From Paramarasmius palmivorus (Eukaryota > Basidiomycota > Agaricomycetes > Agaricales > Marasmiaceae), in NCBI GenBank assembly GCA_037176845.1, contig JAYKXP010000045.1:186001-250000 (forward strand): a stretch of 64,000 bases of DNA, in the 5' to 3' direction. Under the pieces are notes generated by a model. The model made no database searches. It had not been told where the DNA came from and was given only the letters and a program-made list of their open reading frames with translations. The first letter of the stretch is position 1. Every line of letters starts with the position of its first letter. A program made the position numbers and the translations under genes. Of this stretch, positions 21,295-34,061 are shown one piece after another.

Positions 21295-23314
21295 TCACAG
21301 TGTGCGAGGGGTAAAGATGAGCTTGCACTCCATAGCAGAGGGGAAGATGACCTGAATCCGGTGAGTAGCGTATGTAAATTTAGGGACAGCACCACTTACA
21401 AAACTATCCTTAATCTCCATGCTCTGCTCATTCGTTTCAACAGGGGCGGCAACGTCAAAGTTCCTCACGATGGCAGCAGTGACAATCTTCATCATCATTT
21501 GTGCAACGTTCTGGCCACCGCAAACACGAGTGCCATAACCGAAAGGCATCATGTACTGCATCATGCGAGAAAGGCGTTCAGCAGAACCTGGTGTCTCCGT
21601 TTCCAGCCAACGCTCAGGCATGAAGGTGTTGGGCGACGGGAAGACAGAGGGGTTGCGATGCATCGACCAAGCTTGGGTAGCAACGATCGTCCCGGCAGGA
21701 ACCTCGAAGCCCAAGAGATCGAAAGACTCGTTAACAGCGCCAGACTTGGAAGTCGAAGCAGGAACAACACGCTCCAGTGGGCTGGGAACCGCGGAGTAGA
21801 CTCTAAGACCTAGAAAATTTGCCGTTAGTACTACAGCCTACGGAGATGAATCGATGCCCGAGGAGTAATCATAACTAACCTTCTTTGATAAAAGCGTTGA
21901 GGTAGGGGAGTTCCTGTAACATGGAGATGTCAGGAATAACCTTCGAGTCGTGCATAGCTTCGTCGAGTTCGGCCTGGAGTCTCTTAGCGATGTCAGGACG
22001 ACGGCTGAGCTCCCAAAGGAAGTAAGACAACGTGGTGGATGTCGTATCGGACCCAGCGATCCTAGAACAATATCAGAAAATCTGGAGAGCTGGCATGGAA
22101 GAAGAAACTTGCATATGACCCATCGCTTCCGAAATGATATCACTATCAGGCATGTTCTCGTTTGTTGAAGAATAACGGTAGTTGAGCAGCCGGTGGAGCA
22201 TCGGAACCTTTTCAGACTGGTCGAGCTTTTCTGAGGGCATCTGGGCGCGGGCTTGGTAGACGCGCTCACTGACAAACTAATACGAATGATGATAGTTAGT
22301 ATGAAAGAAAAGCCTCAACTCGGGTTGAATGTACCTCAGCCATAATCTTGTCCGAATCGCACATCTGGCGCCATCGGGCATTGGGGATGCGACAAACAAG
22401 CTTCCACGCCCAGGTCGGAACAACGCTCCTCTGATAGGATTCCGTAACGTTAATATAGAGAAGTCAAGATAGCACGATGACCCACCAAGATACCACGCTT
22501 CGGAAAATCGCTGATGGCGATGGATAGAGGATCTTCAGAGTTGCGAGCCCACTTGCGAACTGCTCCCAAACGGTGACCATAGGAGGTGGCGACGATAACT
22601 TCAACCATGAGATTGCGAAAGAGAGAGAGACATTCGAGGGGCGTTTGTCCATCCATCTTGTCCAGGAGCTGCCAAGATATGTCAGACGACAGATGCGCAG
22701 AGTTAAATGTCACTAGAAGACATACATCAATTAACTCTAGAGTTGGCTCATGCATTTCGGACTGGAAACGGGCGAGATTTGTGGGGGTATAGTGAGAAGC
22801 GTATCCTTTTCGGCGCATGGAATGGGGTGCATGTTCAAGGGTGGTCATTCTATGATCAAGAAATGAAAGTTAGCGAGATGGAAGCGCATATATAAGAAAA
22901 AGAGCTTACGCGTGGTCGTTTTCATTCCTACAAAGCATGAATCGAAAGTCAGAGTTGGATCTCAAAGACGATTCCGAAGGATAAAACGTACGTGAGAAGA
23001 CTCTTGTAATAGTCGCTTTTGTCGAATTTGTGGATGGAGTAGACGTTTCGGGTCGTTGAGAGATCGTTGAAAACGACCTTGTTGGGACCGACGCGTACGA
23101 CAGGGCCGTACTTGTCGAATAGAGATTGAAGAACTTTGCATTGCTCAAGTCGAACGACATGGGTCGTAAGCCAGAAATCGGATACCGCGGCGTACCAGGG
23201 GCCTGGAATCGCGCTCAAAGGTGACAAGAAAAGGTTGTAGATCGCTCGGAGAATGGCATAGATGAAGACGGCGAGGACGATGGCGAGGACGATGGGGTAG
23301 ACGACGGCGAACAT
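21295..23314 (-). CDS. Cytochrome P450 monooxygenase
   Basis: Complete E-class, membrane-anchored microsomal P450 in about nine exons, roughly 500-520 residues. The N-terminus is a hydrophobic anchor (VVYPIVLAIVLAVFIYAILR) with LSAIPGPWYAAVS after it. Diagnostic motifs are all present: I-helix oxygen-binding AGSDTTS (near 22035-22060), K-helix ExxR (KEGLR, split by an intron near 21810-21890), PERW (near 21620), and the heme loop FGYGTRVCGG (21520-21550) with the axial Cys. A 48-nt intron with GTAAGTGG..ATTCAG near the end (about 21359-21406) is a multiple of three and open, so splicing or retention both keep frame; spliced, the end reads IKDSFVIFPSAMECK, the usual P450 C-terminus. Substrate cannot be told. 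It stands alone with no biosynthetic neighbours, so it is more likely involved in detoxification or general metabolism than in a cluster. Confidence 0.92.
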
Positions 23315-23422
23315 GGTGAAAGGCGACGAGGAGAAAAGGCGGGAAATGGGGGAAGGGGTCGCGGAGATGGTGGTGGTAGGAAAGAAAGAAAGGTTGGGGC
23401 CAGAAATAACATTTGTTTCTGT

Positions 23423-23432
23423 TTATATATAC
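23423..23432 (-). promoter_or_regulatory. TATA box of the P450 gene
   Basis: Minus-strand GTATATATAAAC about 110 bp upstream of the ATG at 23314. Confidence 0.45.
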
Positions 23433-23529
23433 CGAGAATGGGCAGCCAGCCAATGTCTCCCCCAATGTACATGGGCGTCAAAAGCAAAGATTCGAATTCC
23501 GATCCGAACAAACATTGCATAAACATCAA

Positions 23530-26500
23530 TATTTCCCTATTCGGTTATTCCAGTTCCTTATCCGGGCTAGGCCACGTTCCTTTCCTCGACTGCCGCTAGA
23601 TCTCTTCTCTCCCGAGGGCTGCCAGGTCCGAGCCAGATTCCCGTCTATTGATCTTGCGTTTTCTCCTCGCTCTTCATAGAGTGACCGATAGCCTTTGGAT
23701 AGCCTTTTTCAATAGAGGGTACCGTTATAATTGAAATTATTGCCAGTTTCCATAACGAGTCTAGCCATCGAACATCCGTCTTTCAATTGAGCAAGCCTAT
23801 TAAGTGTCACTACCGCACTCACTGTATGCTTCTCTCAGAGAATAATGCCGCTTGAGGCCTGTAGATCTCGCAATTTCGAGATTGCGAAATGCGAAGACCA
23901 GGTGAACAAAGGATGACAGACATCAGATTGCAAACTAATCACTCACACGAAAATCTCCTGTTAATCACAATTGAATAACATAAGCTACAGCCATTCATTC
24001 TAGTAGGCTCGCGAACCGTCAGATCCCCATTCCAGATCTGCATATCACTCAAAAGTCGTATGTATCTACACGTTTTTGGTGTAGCCTCGCTTCTATGCAT
24101 GACTCGAGCCTAAACCTTTCCACAAATCAAGAAATCTCACCTTCGTACCGGAGAAACACTCGCCTGTACTCAGAAACCCACATTCCTATCAAAGACCTTA
24201 TCATCGCCCACCGTAGCACAGAATCCAGCTCCACAGCGCGTGTATGATCTTATCCCCAACAGTGAGGGAAGATCACGAAAGTCAAAAAAGAAGCCCAACT
24301 CTTGAAGGCTCGGCGATGTGAGCAATATCCGCGCTCGAGATCAAGGCACCACCAAGATCATCCGTCCCCTTTACATGATCCATCATACATCCATCCAGAA
24401 CCCAGAATCTACGAAGAATACAGATGGCCAATCCGAGTCATATACCATGTCTCGAGCTTCTCAAACAAGGAGAAAGAACCGCCGAAGGGAATGAGGGATG
24501 AGTCAACTCAACTCGAGGCAACGAGAAGCCCGAGTCTTTTTGTTCTGCAACAGCATTGAAATGAACTTCTCAGTGCACTGCATGGACCACTCAGGCATTT
24601 GGGTACACTTACCCTTTGGGCTAGTCTGCTGACGATCTTTCCCCATTCAACTCACAATCTAACGGTTAAGCTCCAAGACATAACGCGCAATAAATCAGAA
24701 GCTCTCGTTCTCTGGTGGAGATTCTGACAATGCGGCGCATGACAATAGTCATACTACCCCGCTCCATTTGACCGCCCCGCTCGGTCTGGCATCGGTAAAT
24801 TCCCAACCCTTCATTGAACGCCACACAGACCGACCGAATCGAAAATACTCCCTAGTCACACTTCGGGTATGACTCGGGTATGACTCGGGCATCCTCCTAC
24901 GGTCCGAAAAAATCGAAATTAAATCCAAAAATATTGCGAAAGAAAGGGACTTGGGCGTACCGTAATCGAGACTAGTGGCGAGTCAAACTCGTCCCGCCAA
25001 CTCGTGGTATACGCATGGCGGAAGCACTAGAAATGCAGATCCAGCGACGAGTAGCTATTTCTGGATCTCGAACAGTGTGCCCTTGAACTGACAACTCCGG
25101 ATTCGTCGTTTTTGTGAGCACCCGAGGCGGGGACCGCGTACACTTTGACATGTACATGTCAATTGTGCGCTTCGCACCATGCCTCCAGCTGCGGTAGAAA
25201 CTTCAAGATCTAGAAGGCGAGAATGTGGGTCAGGGTAACGATGAGGACCATTGAGGTGGCAGGAAGAAGGAGCCGGGAAGCTCACCCATTCAAAAACTCC
25301 GACCTAAAGGACAAAACGAAGTTGTCGGCCTATACGTCCTACCGACGAATCATTTCAGGATCCAGTACAACCAAAACTAGAGAGAATTATCAACTGGGTA
25401 GCCACGCTAGAGTCTTGGTTGTAACGTACTGTAAACTGTAACCTCGCCATCACCAAGTAACCAGAGTTCCGAAAGTACCGTGGTGGTAATTACCATCTCG
25501 GGCTAGAGCTGGCGGAGCAGAATGCCATCGTACGTTCGTGTCACTGCCCGTACCCGTTGGGACGCCTACCGATGAAAACGCTCCTGGAAAATGAGATATC
25601 AGTATGATTGCAACAAGCTAGTGATATTAATTCACCTCGATGTGAAATAATGCAACGGCCGAAGCGTTGAACATGCATTCCAGATTCCAGGTCTGATACA
25701 GCGAGGACCCACTGCATGCCGACCAATCCAACAATGTCCGAGTTTCATGGACTACATGGAATTCCCGACCCGACGCAAGTCCGACGTCAACAATTGCTTA
25801 GCATGTCTGTACAATCAGGGCGCGAGAGTACGTAGCTTTTGGCTCCAGGAACAACGTCTACAACGACGTGCCGCAAGCCTAATAGACGTCAGCAAGTCCG
25901 CGAAATATAGAGAAATGACGGAAAACTGACGGAGTACGAGCGATACACGAACGTTTAAACAGGGTCATCGACGGACTTGTGAGAGGGTCACATAGCAGAA
26001 GAAGAGCGATAGGAATCTCGAGGCTGGGTAGAACATCATGTCTACATGCCAACGTCGTGAATGATGTTCGAAGAACTTGATGCTCCACAGCTGCGTCATG
26101 TTCCTGTAACATCCCATTCCTGTCCAGCCTCGAGGTTGCAGGCACTCGGTGTGGGTGACTTGCGATGTTGTGAATTGGTGAAAGCCGTTTCCAAACTGCG
26201 CGCGGTCCAGGAGTGGAGAGAACCAGGATTCGCAATGTCAGTTGAATGTCAGAGAAGACGCTGGGGATGTCTGTTTCTTTATCTCAGGGCTCTAGATAGG
26301 GAAGTCAATGAGCTTGGTTATGAGGGTCTAGATGTGCCCGTGTTCATAAAGTTCACGTCTCGTGAGAATGACAGGTATTGTAGTGTTCAAATGTTCACAT
26401 CGATTGCAAGTATGGTAAACATGCATCCTATGGTCGACGACTAGATAGATGAGAAGTTCTCTGCAAGAGCAACGTCAGCACACGTTGCATAAGATGAAGA

Positions 26501-27734
26501 TAGATATTCACCTGTCTTTTGAGACACTCTGAGAAATTCCGTGAAACGGCTCCCTATGGGTTGCACCCAGCGCACCCATGTGCAGTGTATGCTAGTACAG
26601 GTTTCGACATCTGAACGAAACCAGCAGTTGTATCAGTAGATGTAAAGGATCCCAATAGATAACGACTTCACCATCTGGTAGTCGTTGGTTGTAAAGTGAA
26701 AGGAAGGCGGCCGCAAGGAAAGTGAAAGGAAGGACAGCGGTGACGCTACTTTCTCCATGGGCTCTTTCATCGTGGGTGAGGGGCTTCAGTAGCGATTTGG
26801 GGTTTTTATATTCCTTTTACGCAGCCTGGCCTTCTCGTAAGGACGGGAGATGTATCGACTAGGCAGGCAAGAGACCGTGGTGGTTCATTATCGATATGAA
26901 AAGCTCTGACGGCTTGCCGACGCATGGCATGATGTTTCCCTGTTGCAAGCTCCCGTGGTTTTCGAACCATATTCAGAAAGAAACCTGGTGTCCGTTAAAT
27001 AAAGTGCCTGCATCATGTATCAGAACTGTTGGTAGCGCAGTCTATGATTCATTGAGTGCGCACCTGATCCCCACCGCTCAAACGTTCCTTCCGGTTACAG
27101 TTCCCGAGAATAAAGCTCCGCACAAGTAGTTTCACTTGGTCCTGCGTGTACAGTTATGCCGATGAGAACAAGTGGTATTTCAGTCAATGAAACGTACCGA
27201 AGTTACTATAACAGTTCCACCGAGAGAATGATATCAGTCAAATGAGAGCTCATCATTTGATCACGGGAAAGGGACCGTTCCGGTGAAGAGAGTCAAGAGA
27301 TTCATGAGGTCGGTCTGTGATGGGTGTAGTGGTGAAAAAAGCGAGCAAAGCCTTCGGCGCTTATTTTTCTCACTGGAGCGCACGTGGCGGGATCTCTTGC
27401 TTTCCCACTATCATGATGTCCTCGCACCCAGTTCTCGTTTTCGTATCTCACAGGAAATGCCTGCGTACTCGGCTCATCATTCTGTATGAAATCTGAAACC
27501 TGATGCATACAGTTCCGCTGGTACCCACACTGTAAGACCGCTTCCAGAACTTGATGAAGGAGTGATTCATTCAGATTCATCACGATGGATAGACGGCGGC
27601 TCAGCTCGGCTGAGACGATGTGGACCATGCAACCGTCCGCTGCGAGTCTATAAATTGACTCCAAAAATATCGTGTCTGGTATCACTCCTCCATTGCCTTT
27701 TCTTTCAAACACTGACATTCTTTACCGGCTCCCA
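23530..27734. other. Gene-poor 4.2-kb stretch
   Basis: No ORF with family resemblance on either strand. It includes a short tandem repeat at about 24863-24892 (TCGGGTATGAC units, 2.7 copies). The longest ORFs (127 codons at 26061-26444 plus, 138 codons at 27302-27718 minus) overlap each other's shadows or the next promoter and are not called. Confidence 0.4.
27649..27654 (+). promoter_or_regulatory. TATA box of the GH16 gene
   Basis: TATAAA 81 bp before the ATG at 27735. Confidence 0.45.
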
Positions 27735-29381
27735 ATGAAGTCAACAACCGTCCATCTCTTTCAGACCATCGTATTAACCCAGGCCTTGACGGCTTTAGGA
27801 CTGTTTAAACCTCTCAAAGAGTATTCTGGCCAGGAATTTTTTTCTGACTGGGACTTCTACGGCAGGATCGATGATACTACATGGGGTGTGTTTGTTCAAA
27901 GTGATCATCTTTTTTCCATCTAACTTTGACCTGGCTCAGGAAACGTTACCTATGTGACTCGAGATGTCGGTGCTCAACAAAAACTAGCGTTTGTAGATGC
28001 GTCTACTGGGCATGCCATTGTTCGAGTAGACAATACCACCAACATTGAGCAAGCTCCCTCTGTTAACCGAAATTCGGTTCGTACTAAGAACATTGATCTC
28101 GTTTCCATGGCCCATGTTCTGAATCGTTGATCATTGCAGGTCAAGATCACTTCTAAAGATGCATATCCCATTGGAAGTCTGATCGTCATGGATGCTATTC
28201 ACATTCCATACGGATGCTCTGTATGTCGATCATCTATATTCGCGAATCAAGATCTGATCATTGTGGCGCTCATAGGTCTGGCCTGCGTTTTGGACCATCG
28301 GAACTGAGCTAGCATGGCCACACGCTGGTGAAATTGACCTCATCGAGGGAGTAAATGGGATGAAGGCTAATAGCATGGTGATGCACACCGATCCTGGCTG
28401 TACACAACCTCCAAACGTCAAACAAGGCGGTAAAACCCTTGATACGGACTGCGGTACTGCTGTAGGCTGCAAGGTGGAGGAAACGAAACCGAACAGCTAC
28501 GGTGAAGGCTTTGCCAATGCTGGCGGAGGCGTGTTCGCTGCTCAGATTGATGTCTCAGGCATCTACATATGGTTTTGGGGTGTAAGATGCTCCAATCACC
28601 TTTGCCTTAGCTCGAACTGATGAGATTTGCAGCGTTCCGATATACCGGCTTCCCTATCCAGCTCCAAGCCCGACACCTCCATTGATATTGCAGATTGGGG
28701 TACACCTAGTGCAGCGTATCCTGCCGCAGGATGTGACATTGAAAAGCTATTCAAGCCACAGAAGCTGGTGCTCGACATTACCCTTTGTGGGCAATGGTAA
28801 GTCTTCGTAAATTCTGATCTATCGCCTATGTTCACCGTCGATAGGGCTGGGATACCCGAGATTTATTCTGCCACATGTCCCGGCCAATGTATCGTGAGAC
28901 TTTCTCTCTTACTCTTGATGATGCCCATATTCATCAACCCGTGTAATAGTCAAACGTATTCGGAGACGGTAGCAACTATGCCACCGCCTATTGGGAGATT
29001 TCGCATATCCGGACCTTCACGGCCACTGATGCAGAGAGTCCACCAAATAACACCCCTTCAACTGTGGGCTCAGCGTCCACTCCCCTCAGCTCCTCCGCAT
29101 CATCAACCTCCATTAACATTTCCACCTCAGTGAGCTCGGGAACAATAACCAATTCTACATCTGTTTCGGTACCCGCTGGTTCAACGGCAGCGACTTTCCT
29201 AGGTACATTGACTGTTCCAGATACAGTCCAGCCTACAAGTACTAAAGTGGAGACCGCTGGCAGCGAAGTTTCTACAGACTCGCCTGCTTCACAGTCCTCT
29301 TCTGCCCAAGGAAGATATTCGTTGACTACAACGCTCTTTTCGATGACTTTAGCATGTTTTTTGGTCCTCTTGTCGCAGTAA
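27735..29381 (+). CDS. Glycoside hydrolase family 16 protein, GPI-anchored type
   Basis: Seven exons inferred, about 430 residues; the first is 27735-27885 and joins 27940 through GTGTGT..CTCAG. The N-terminus has a short hydrophobic secretion signal (TIVLTQALTALGLF). The GH16 fold is clear: SDWDFYGRIDDTTWG, HIPYGCSVWPAFWTIG, and the catalytic motif GEIDLIEGVN with the ExDxxE acid/nucleophile pair intact (near 28330-28350). ADWGTPSAAYPAAGCD and LDITLCGQWAGIPEIYSATC follow. The C-terminus is a Ser/Thr-rich stalk of about 90 residues ending in a hydrophobic stretch (TTLFSMTLACFLVLLSQ), the pattern of a GPI-anchor signal. It probably cleaves or remodels beta-1,3/1,4- or 1,3/1,6-glucan at the cell wall. 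Exact linkage specificity cannot be read. Confidence 0.9.
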
Positions 29382-32300
29382 ACGATGTATTTGGTGTGGG
29401 AGTATAAGGACAGTATGATACTACTCTTGTCCTGTGGAAATTCCCGATACTGCTAAGTATTGGGTTTATTATACAGCCCTGTTTCATTCGCATTTTTTGC
29501 ACCCCCGACCCATGTCCACGTGATGAAAAACGTGACGGACCACCTGATTTTTCCCACTCTCTCCTCTCTCTCCTGGACCGTCACCATCTGGTTCCACCCA
29601 ACGTTTGCCCAATGCCCATCGTCTCTTCCTTTTCATCACATACACAGCGCCTCTGATGGGCTCCTCAGCAATTCCAGTGTCTTTACCTCTTTACTCAAGG
29701 CCCCTATTTGCATGGCTTTCCTTGAACTCTTGCAACCGTCAATCGCTGTGGATTCCTCAAGCAGAACTTATGACGAACCTACAGGGTGTTCATTGAAATA
29801 TTAAAAAGCCTCCTGAATGTTCTGTCTCGCTCGATCGGATAATTTGCGGCAAGAGAAATTCACCCGTGCCTGCGAGGAGCCAGCCAGAGGCTGGGCGACG
29901 AACAGGCGCGTAGAAATCGCTAGATTCGAACCGCTCGCTACGACTTTGAATTGATAGCCATCACCCATGATTCTACAAGATCAAGTTTTTGAGCATGATA
30001 AGGCTGCCTACGTGCTACAAGCCTCATCGTACTCTTCTGTGATAATGTACCAAGTTACCTGGCCTCAAGGATCCTCGCACCAAGGGGCTAGCACTGGGCG
30101 ACGAACAGGGCATCGGAAACCAAGTACGGTTTCAATTTTTCATGGCTGATAGTTCCAGCCCAATACTATCGCAACGATGTAGCATAAGAATTTCTCGTAA
30201 CTGAATTTAATTGTATCTCTGAACTGAAGTTCGTATACAGCACACTGTTGTAAAGCAGTAGCGGGCTGTGCCGCTCGCCGGCCACGGACATTATGAACAA
30301 TCTCTGCTGGCAGTGCTTATAATCTTTACGTCCACGTGACACAAACTCCTTTTGGACCTCGACCATGATGCAGATGCATATTCATTCATCAACCCCTTAG
30401 TTAAGTTAGTACACGGCAAGACCTCTTGGACGCTCTTGGATCCAAAAGCCTCATTGGGTTTTCCTTGGTACTTTGCATCGCATTCATAATTGTCGTATCG
30501 AGAAAAATGGCAGCACCAATTTCCAAGCCAACTTCGGTACTACTGGCAAGTGTTGCGTGTTTGTGCAGGTAAGTACAATTTACTCTTCCTTGGTCTGCCA
30601 CATTTCGAACCTCCAAGTCAGTATATCCTTGCTCATCATCTCCAAGGATGATTCTCTTGATGTCGGCCCCCTCTGTCAACAGCCTGAGGATAGCGACAGC
30701 TCAAGGTACCTCCCGCACTCTTGCCCAAGATCTACCCAAGCTTCCTATACCCAAACCTGTCTTGACAGCATTGTAATACTATATAAACCTGGGAGCGTGG
30801 TTACAGTCACAGGTTCAAATGTTGCTCACCATTGTCGCTCTTTTCTCGCCATCTCTCTTTCTCGCTCGTCTCCGCTTCCATCGTGTTCCAATCTTGACTG
30901 TCGCGAGGAATGAATTGTTTATTCGCTTCTCTCCTGGTTTTTCAGTTATGGGTGGTGTTTGCTGCTCATTGGCCGATCCAACAGTACCAACAGTGGACGT
31001 AGCCCTCTGAAAAGAACACCTAGGTATTCTAGACACCCGTCTGTCAGACGGGTCCTCACGATTGGCTGCTGCTCGAAGCCTTTGGACCCAAATCAATCTG
31101 ATCAGACACGGATTTATGTGATGCGTCATACCATTTTGGGTTCCCTTCCCGCTCCAGGTTTCTAACCTAGCCGCGAAGATTAGCAATGTAAAGCATCAAG
31201 CTACAGAAGGAAAGTAATGGGGAGAAGTAACAGGCAGAGGGGAAGTAATGAATAGAGGGAGAACGAGGAATATCATGGGGATCAAGGTTGTCTGAAAAGA
31301 CAACATCGGCAACGTGTCTTTTCAGACACATGATGACGGCGCTTCTTTTCCTATGCTCGTCTGATCAGACGCCCGTCTTTTAAGACTGCGATGTCCGACA
31401 TATCCCACGATCCAGATCCCCGGCTCTCAGTACTCATATATACCAATCATATCTTTCATCTTCAACAAGGATGAACCCGAGGCATTTAGAATAACATCTA
31501 CGATGATAGGGGAGAGACTCGTAAGGAGAGAAACAGACACCTTTCGTCATCTCTACCGCCATCTTTTCAGACAGCCTTGTACGTAAGGACACTATCTTGA
31601 TGCGTGCGCGTAAAAATATCACACACTTCTTGGAAATCGTATGTTTGACATGCGTTGTAGCCACTCGCCGTAAGCACCTGCACAGGCTACATTATCAAAG
31701 TCTACATGATGCTCAACATGACAATGAAGACTAAATGCTATAAGAACCATTGTTCATTGACCGTGACAGTGTTATTCAGGGAATAAACACGGACTCATGC
31801 TCAATAGAATAGAGCTTGATCTAGCATTTCTGGGCCTTTGTAGCTTGTGTAGCTGCCGGAAAGCGTTTGGTGTAGCCTGAGGACTTCCTGGACACCACGA
31901 GAAGGATCGATGAAACGGGCGTCAAGTGGGCGCTAATATTTCGGTTGTACATCCAGCAAAAACAAAAAAAAATATACAACACGCAAATCATGGCTCGTAG
32001 TGCCTAAAGATCGTATTAATCGAATGCTGCTATGTTGAGGATGCACCAAAAAATTCACCGGGCAAAAAGAGCTGATTCATGTTATCAAGCTGCAAGTTGG
32101 ATTTACACTGTGTTCAACTGCATTGGGAGTTATGGATGGATATACCAAACCTTCCGGTATTTATCACCACCTTGTCGCGAGTCACAGGCTAATCTCCTGC
32201 AGATACTATCAATGTCAGCATAATACATGCCATGAAACTGACGCTGCCATCTATGTGCGGCACCATGTGAGAAACACACATTTCCACTTGTTTTTTTTTT

Positions 32301-33290
32301 TCGGTCGTACATGTCGCGTCTAGGTAACCTTCACCTAATATAAAACAATCAAATACTGTATTCTTATACATAAATTTCCTCTTGATATACTCTGAGGCCC
32401 TGATCTTGCCGTAGAGATGGCTACAGTATACGCATGATATGTTTTGGTGTTATGACATATATCAGCTTAGTTTCCTCAACGTAGATACCATAAAATACAG
32501 TGATCGAAGCAGTTTAGCTGCCTTTTTCCCAAAGTAGTAGCATTGAAATTCAGGATTACAACAAGATTACAATCGAAATGGCCTGGGGATGTTACATGTA
32601 TGTCAAGTGGAAAAGACAGAGAATACCGGGAATTACATCATTCCCGACTTAAATCAGCGTCCTTAAGCAATATTCAGGGTTATCGGGCTGTAAAACATGT
32701 GCGAGCTGAGCTTATATGAAATACACTGGCTCCTGACATATACTGGCATCGCCGAACGTCTGAAAACAGCGTCGAGGATTTGACATTGGAAAAGATCCAG
32801 CAGAGAATCACGGATGATGCAGTCGTTAGCACGTCTGATCAGAAGGTGTGACGAGCTTCTATCTGAAAAGAAGCGCCGTCTGAACGATGTCGAAGTGAAA
32901 CCCTAGTATTACGTGTCTTTTCGGACAATTTCTGACACCGGGATATCTCCCGCTATTCCCTTCTTGGCTACTTACACGCCAATTCTCGCTGCAAGTTCAG
33001 AGGCGTCACAAACCTAAGGGCCAATTAGTGTGTTTTAATCAGACGGGGAGTATTTAGACCAGATATGTCTGTCTGAAAAAGGCGTCTGATTAGAGGTCTC
33101 GAATGAGTGATGATTGATGGCTGATATATGCGTCATCTGACTGGGCTGTCTGAAAAGACGACCTTAACGTTGAGCATCAGCCAATCCTGAGGCCTGAGGG
33201 CCTGTCTTACAGACGAACGCCTATGATACCAAGGCTTTCTTTTCAGAGCCCTACATGGACTCCTCACAGTACCCTGGTGTGAACCAGCGT
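29382..33290. other. Gene-poor 3.9-kb stretch with hairpin family
   Basis: No gene with confident support. A minus-strand patch at 30401-30679 reads LLTEGADIKRIILGDDEQGY and onward with protein-like composition and may be a degraded exon. A TATAAA at 30781 precedes a 63-codon ORF with a hydrophobic start (30819), also unsupported. From 31036 to 33250 small inverted repeats built on TCTGA/TCAGA recur (see separate entry). Confidence 0.45.
31036..33160. repeat. Family of small hairpins with TCTGA/TCAGA core
   Basis: Examples seen: CCCGTCTGTCAGACGGG (31036-31052), GTTGTCTGAAAAGACAAC (31287-31304), GTGTCTTTTCAGACAC (31314-31329), CGTCTGATCAGACG (31358-31371), GTCTTTTAAGAC (31375-31386), TCTGATCAGA (32834-32843) and GTCTGAAAAGAC (33148-33159), plus several half-sites. 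The clustering next to a transposon and absence elsewhere in the window suggest subterminal repeats of a non-autonomous or decayed element. Confidence 0.5.
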
Positions 33291-33310
33291 ATCATCACAC
33301 AAAAGGGCAG
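33291..33310 (+). repeat. Left terminal inverted repeat of the transposon
   Basis: Sequence ATCATCACACAAAAGGGCAG; matches the reverse complement at 44525-44544 with no mismatch. The next bases GTGG versus ATGG are also similar. Confidence 0.9.
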
Positions 33311-33800
33311 GTGGTCATACCCCGGATATGACCTACCTTACCTGGAATGACCTCCCAATATCTGGGATACCCGGATATGGGGGTGATCATGGAGGTGGGT
33401 TGCTTTATTACTCGTAATGACACCCCGTTAACCGTCGTGAACCTTTTAATCAGGTACAGCTAGTTACCTGGTTATCACGACGGGTTACAGGTTTATCATA
33501 ACGAGTTAGATGCTGCGATGACCAAGTATGAATGTTATACCTAGTAGAGTAGGTAGTGTCGAATTAGTGTAGGTATAACAAATAACAGAAGATACTCACC
33601 GTTAAATGGGGGAAATAACCTGGGTATAGCGTCCACAGTTCAGTATACCAAGCTATTGGAGTAGAGCCTAGTTAACCCAGTTATAACGAGTTATCGCTGT
33701 CATAACTCTGATAACCTTTCATAACATGTGCATACCAATTAGCACTATTAACTTGAGGAATAGCTAGATACCTTGAGGAGACGCCTGTTATAAGAGTACC
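33311..33800. repeat. Left subterminal repeat region
   Basis: Dense short motifs in both orientations: GGATATGAC, GGTTATCAC, TCATAACGAGTTA, CAGTTATAACGAGTTAT, GTCATAACTC, TTTCATAAC. The same CATAAC/GTTATA words fill the right end. Such subterminal repeats are usual transposase binding sites in CACTA-like elements. Confidence 0.65.
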
Positions 33801-34061
33801 ATCCGTCATATCTTGTTCTTACACGTTGGCGGCTTTATCACCTATTATAGGTAATTATACCGAATTGCACGCGTTATTTCTTTCTCTTATCAGCCAAGCC
33901 AAATCAGCGTCGGCACCACTAGATAAAGCAGTCATATCACGTATCCATTGGCTGTTCTACAATCCATGTATCATACATATTACATTAAAAGTACAAACGA
34001 CAAGCAAGCAACACGAGAGCAGAGTCCGAAAGCAGAAAGACGTACAGCAAAACACCTACGA

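Noticed and set aside
26061..26444. 127-codon plus-strand ORF
   Set aside because: Protein-like in part but isolated, with a competing antisense ORF and no recognisable family.
27302..27718. 138-codon minus-strand ORF upstream of the GH16 gene
   Set aside because: Overlaps the GH16 promoter and TATA box; no motif and no splice support.
29925..29950. Minus-strand GGTTCGAATCT resembling a tRNA B box
   Set aside because: No acceptor stem, D arm or anticodon stem could be folded around it.
30401..30679. Minus-strand 92-codon patch LLTEGADIKRIILGDDEQGY..
   Set aside because: Composition suggests a former exon, but no neighbouring exons could be joined in frame.
31036..31386. CRISPR-like array (repeated GTCTGA..AGAC)
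   Set aside because: The genome is eukaryotic, units are of different length, spacing is irregular and no cas genes exist.
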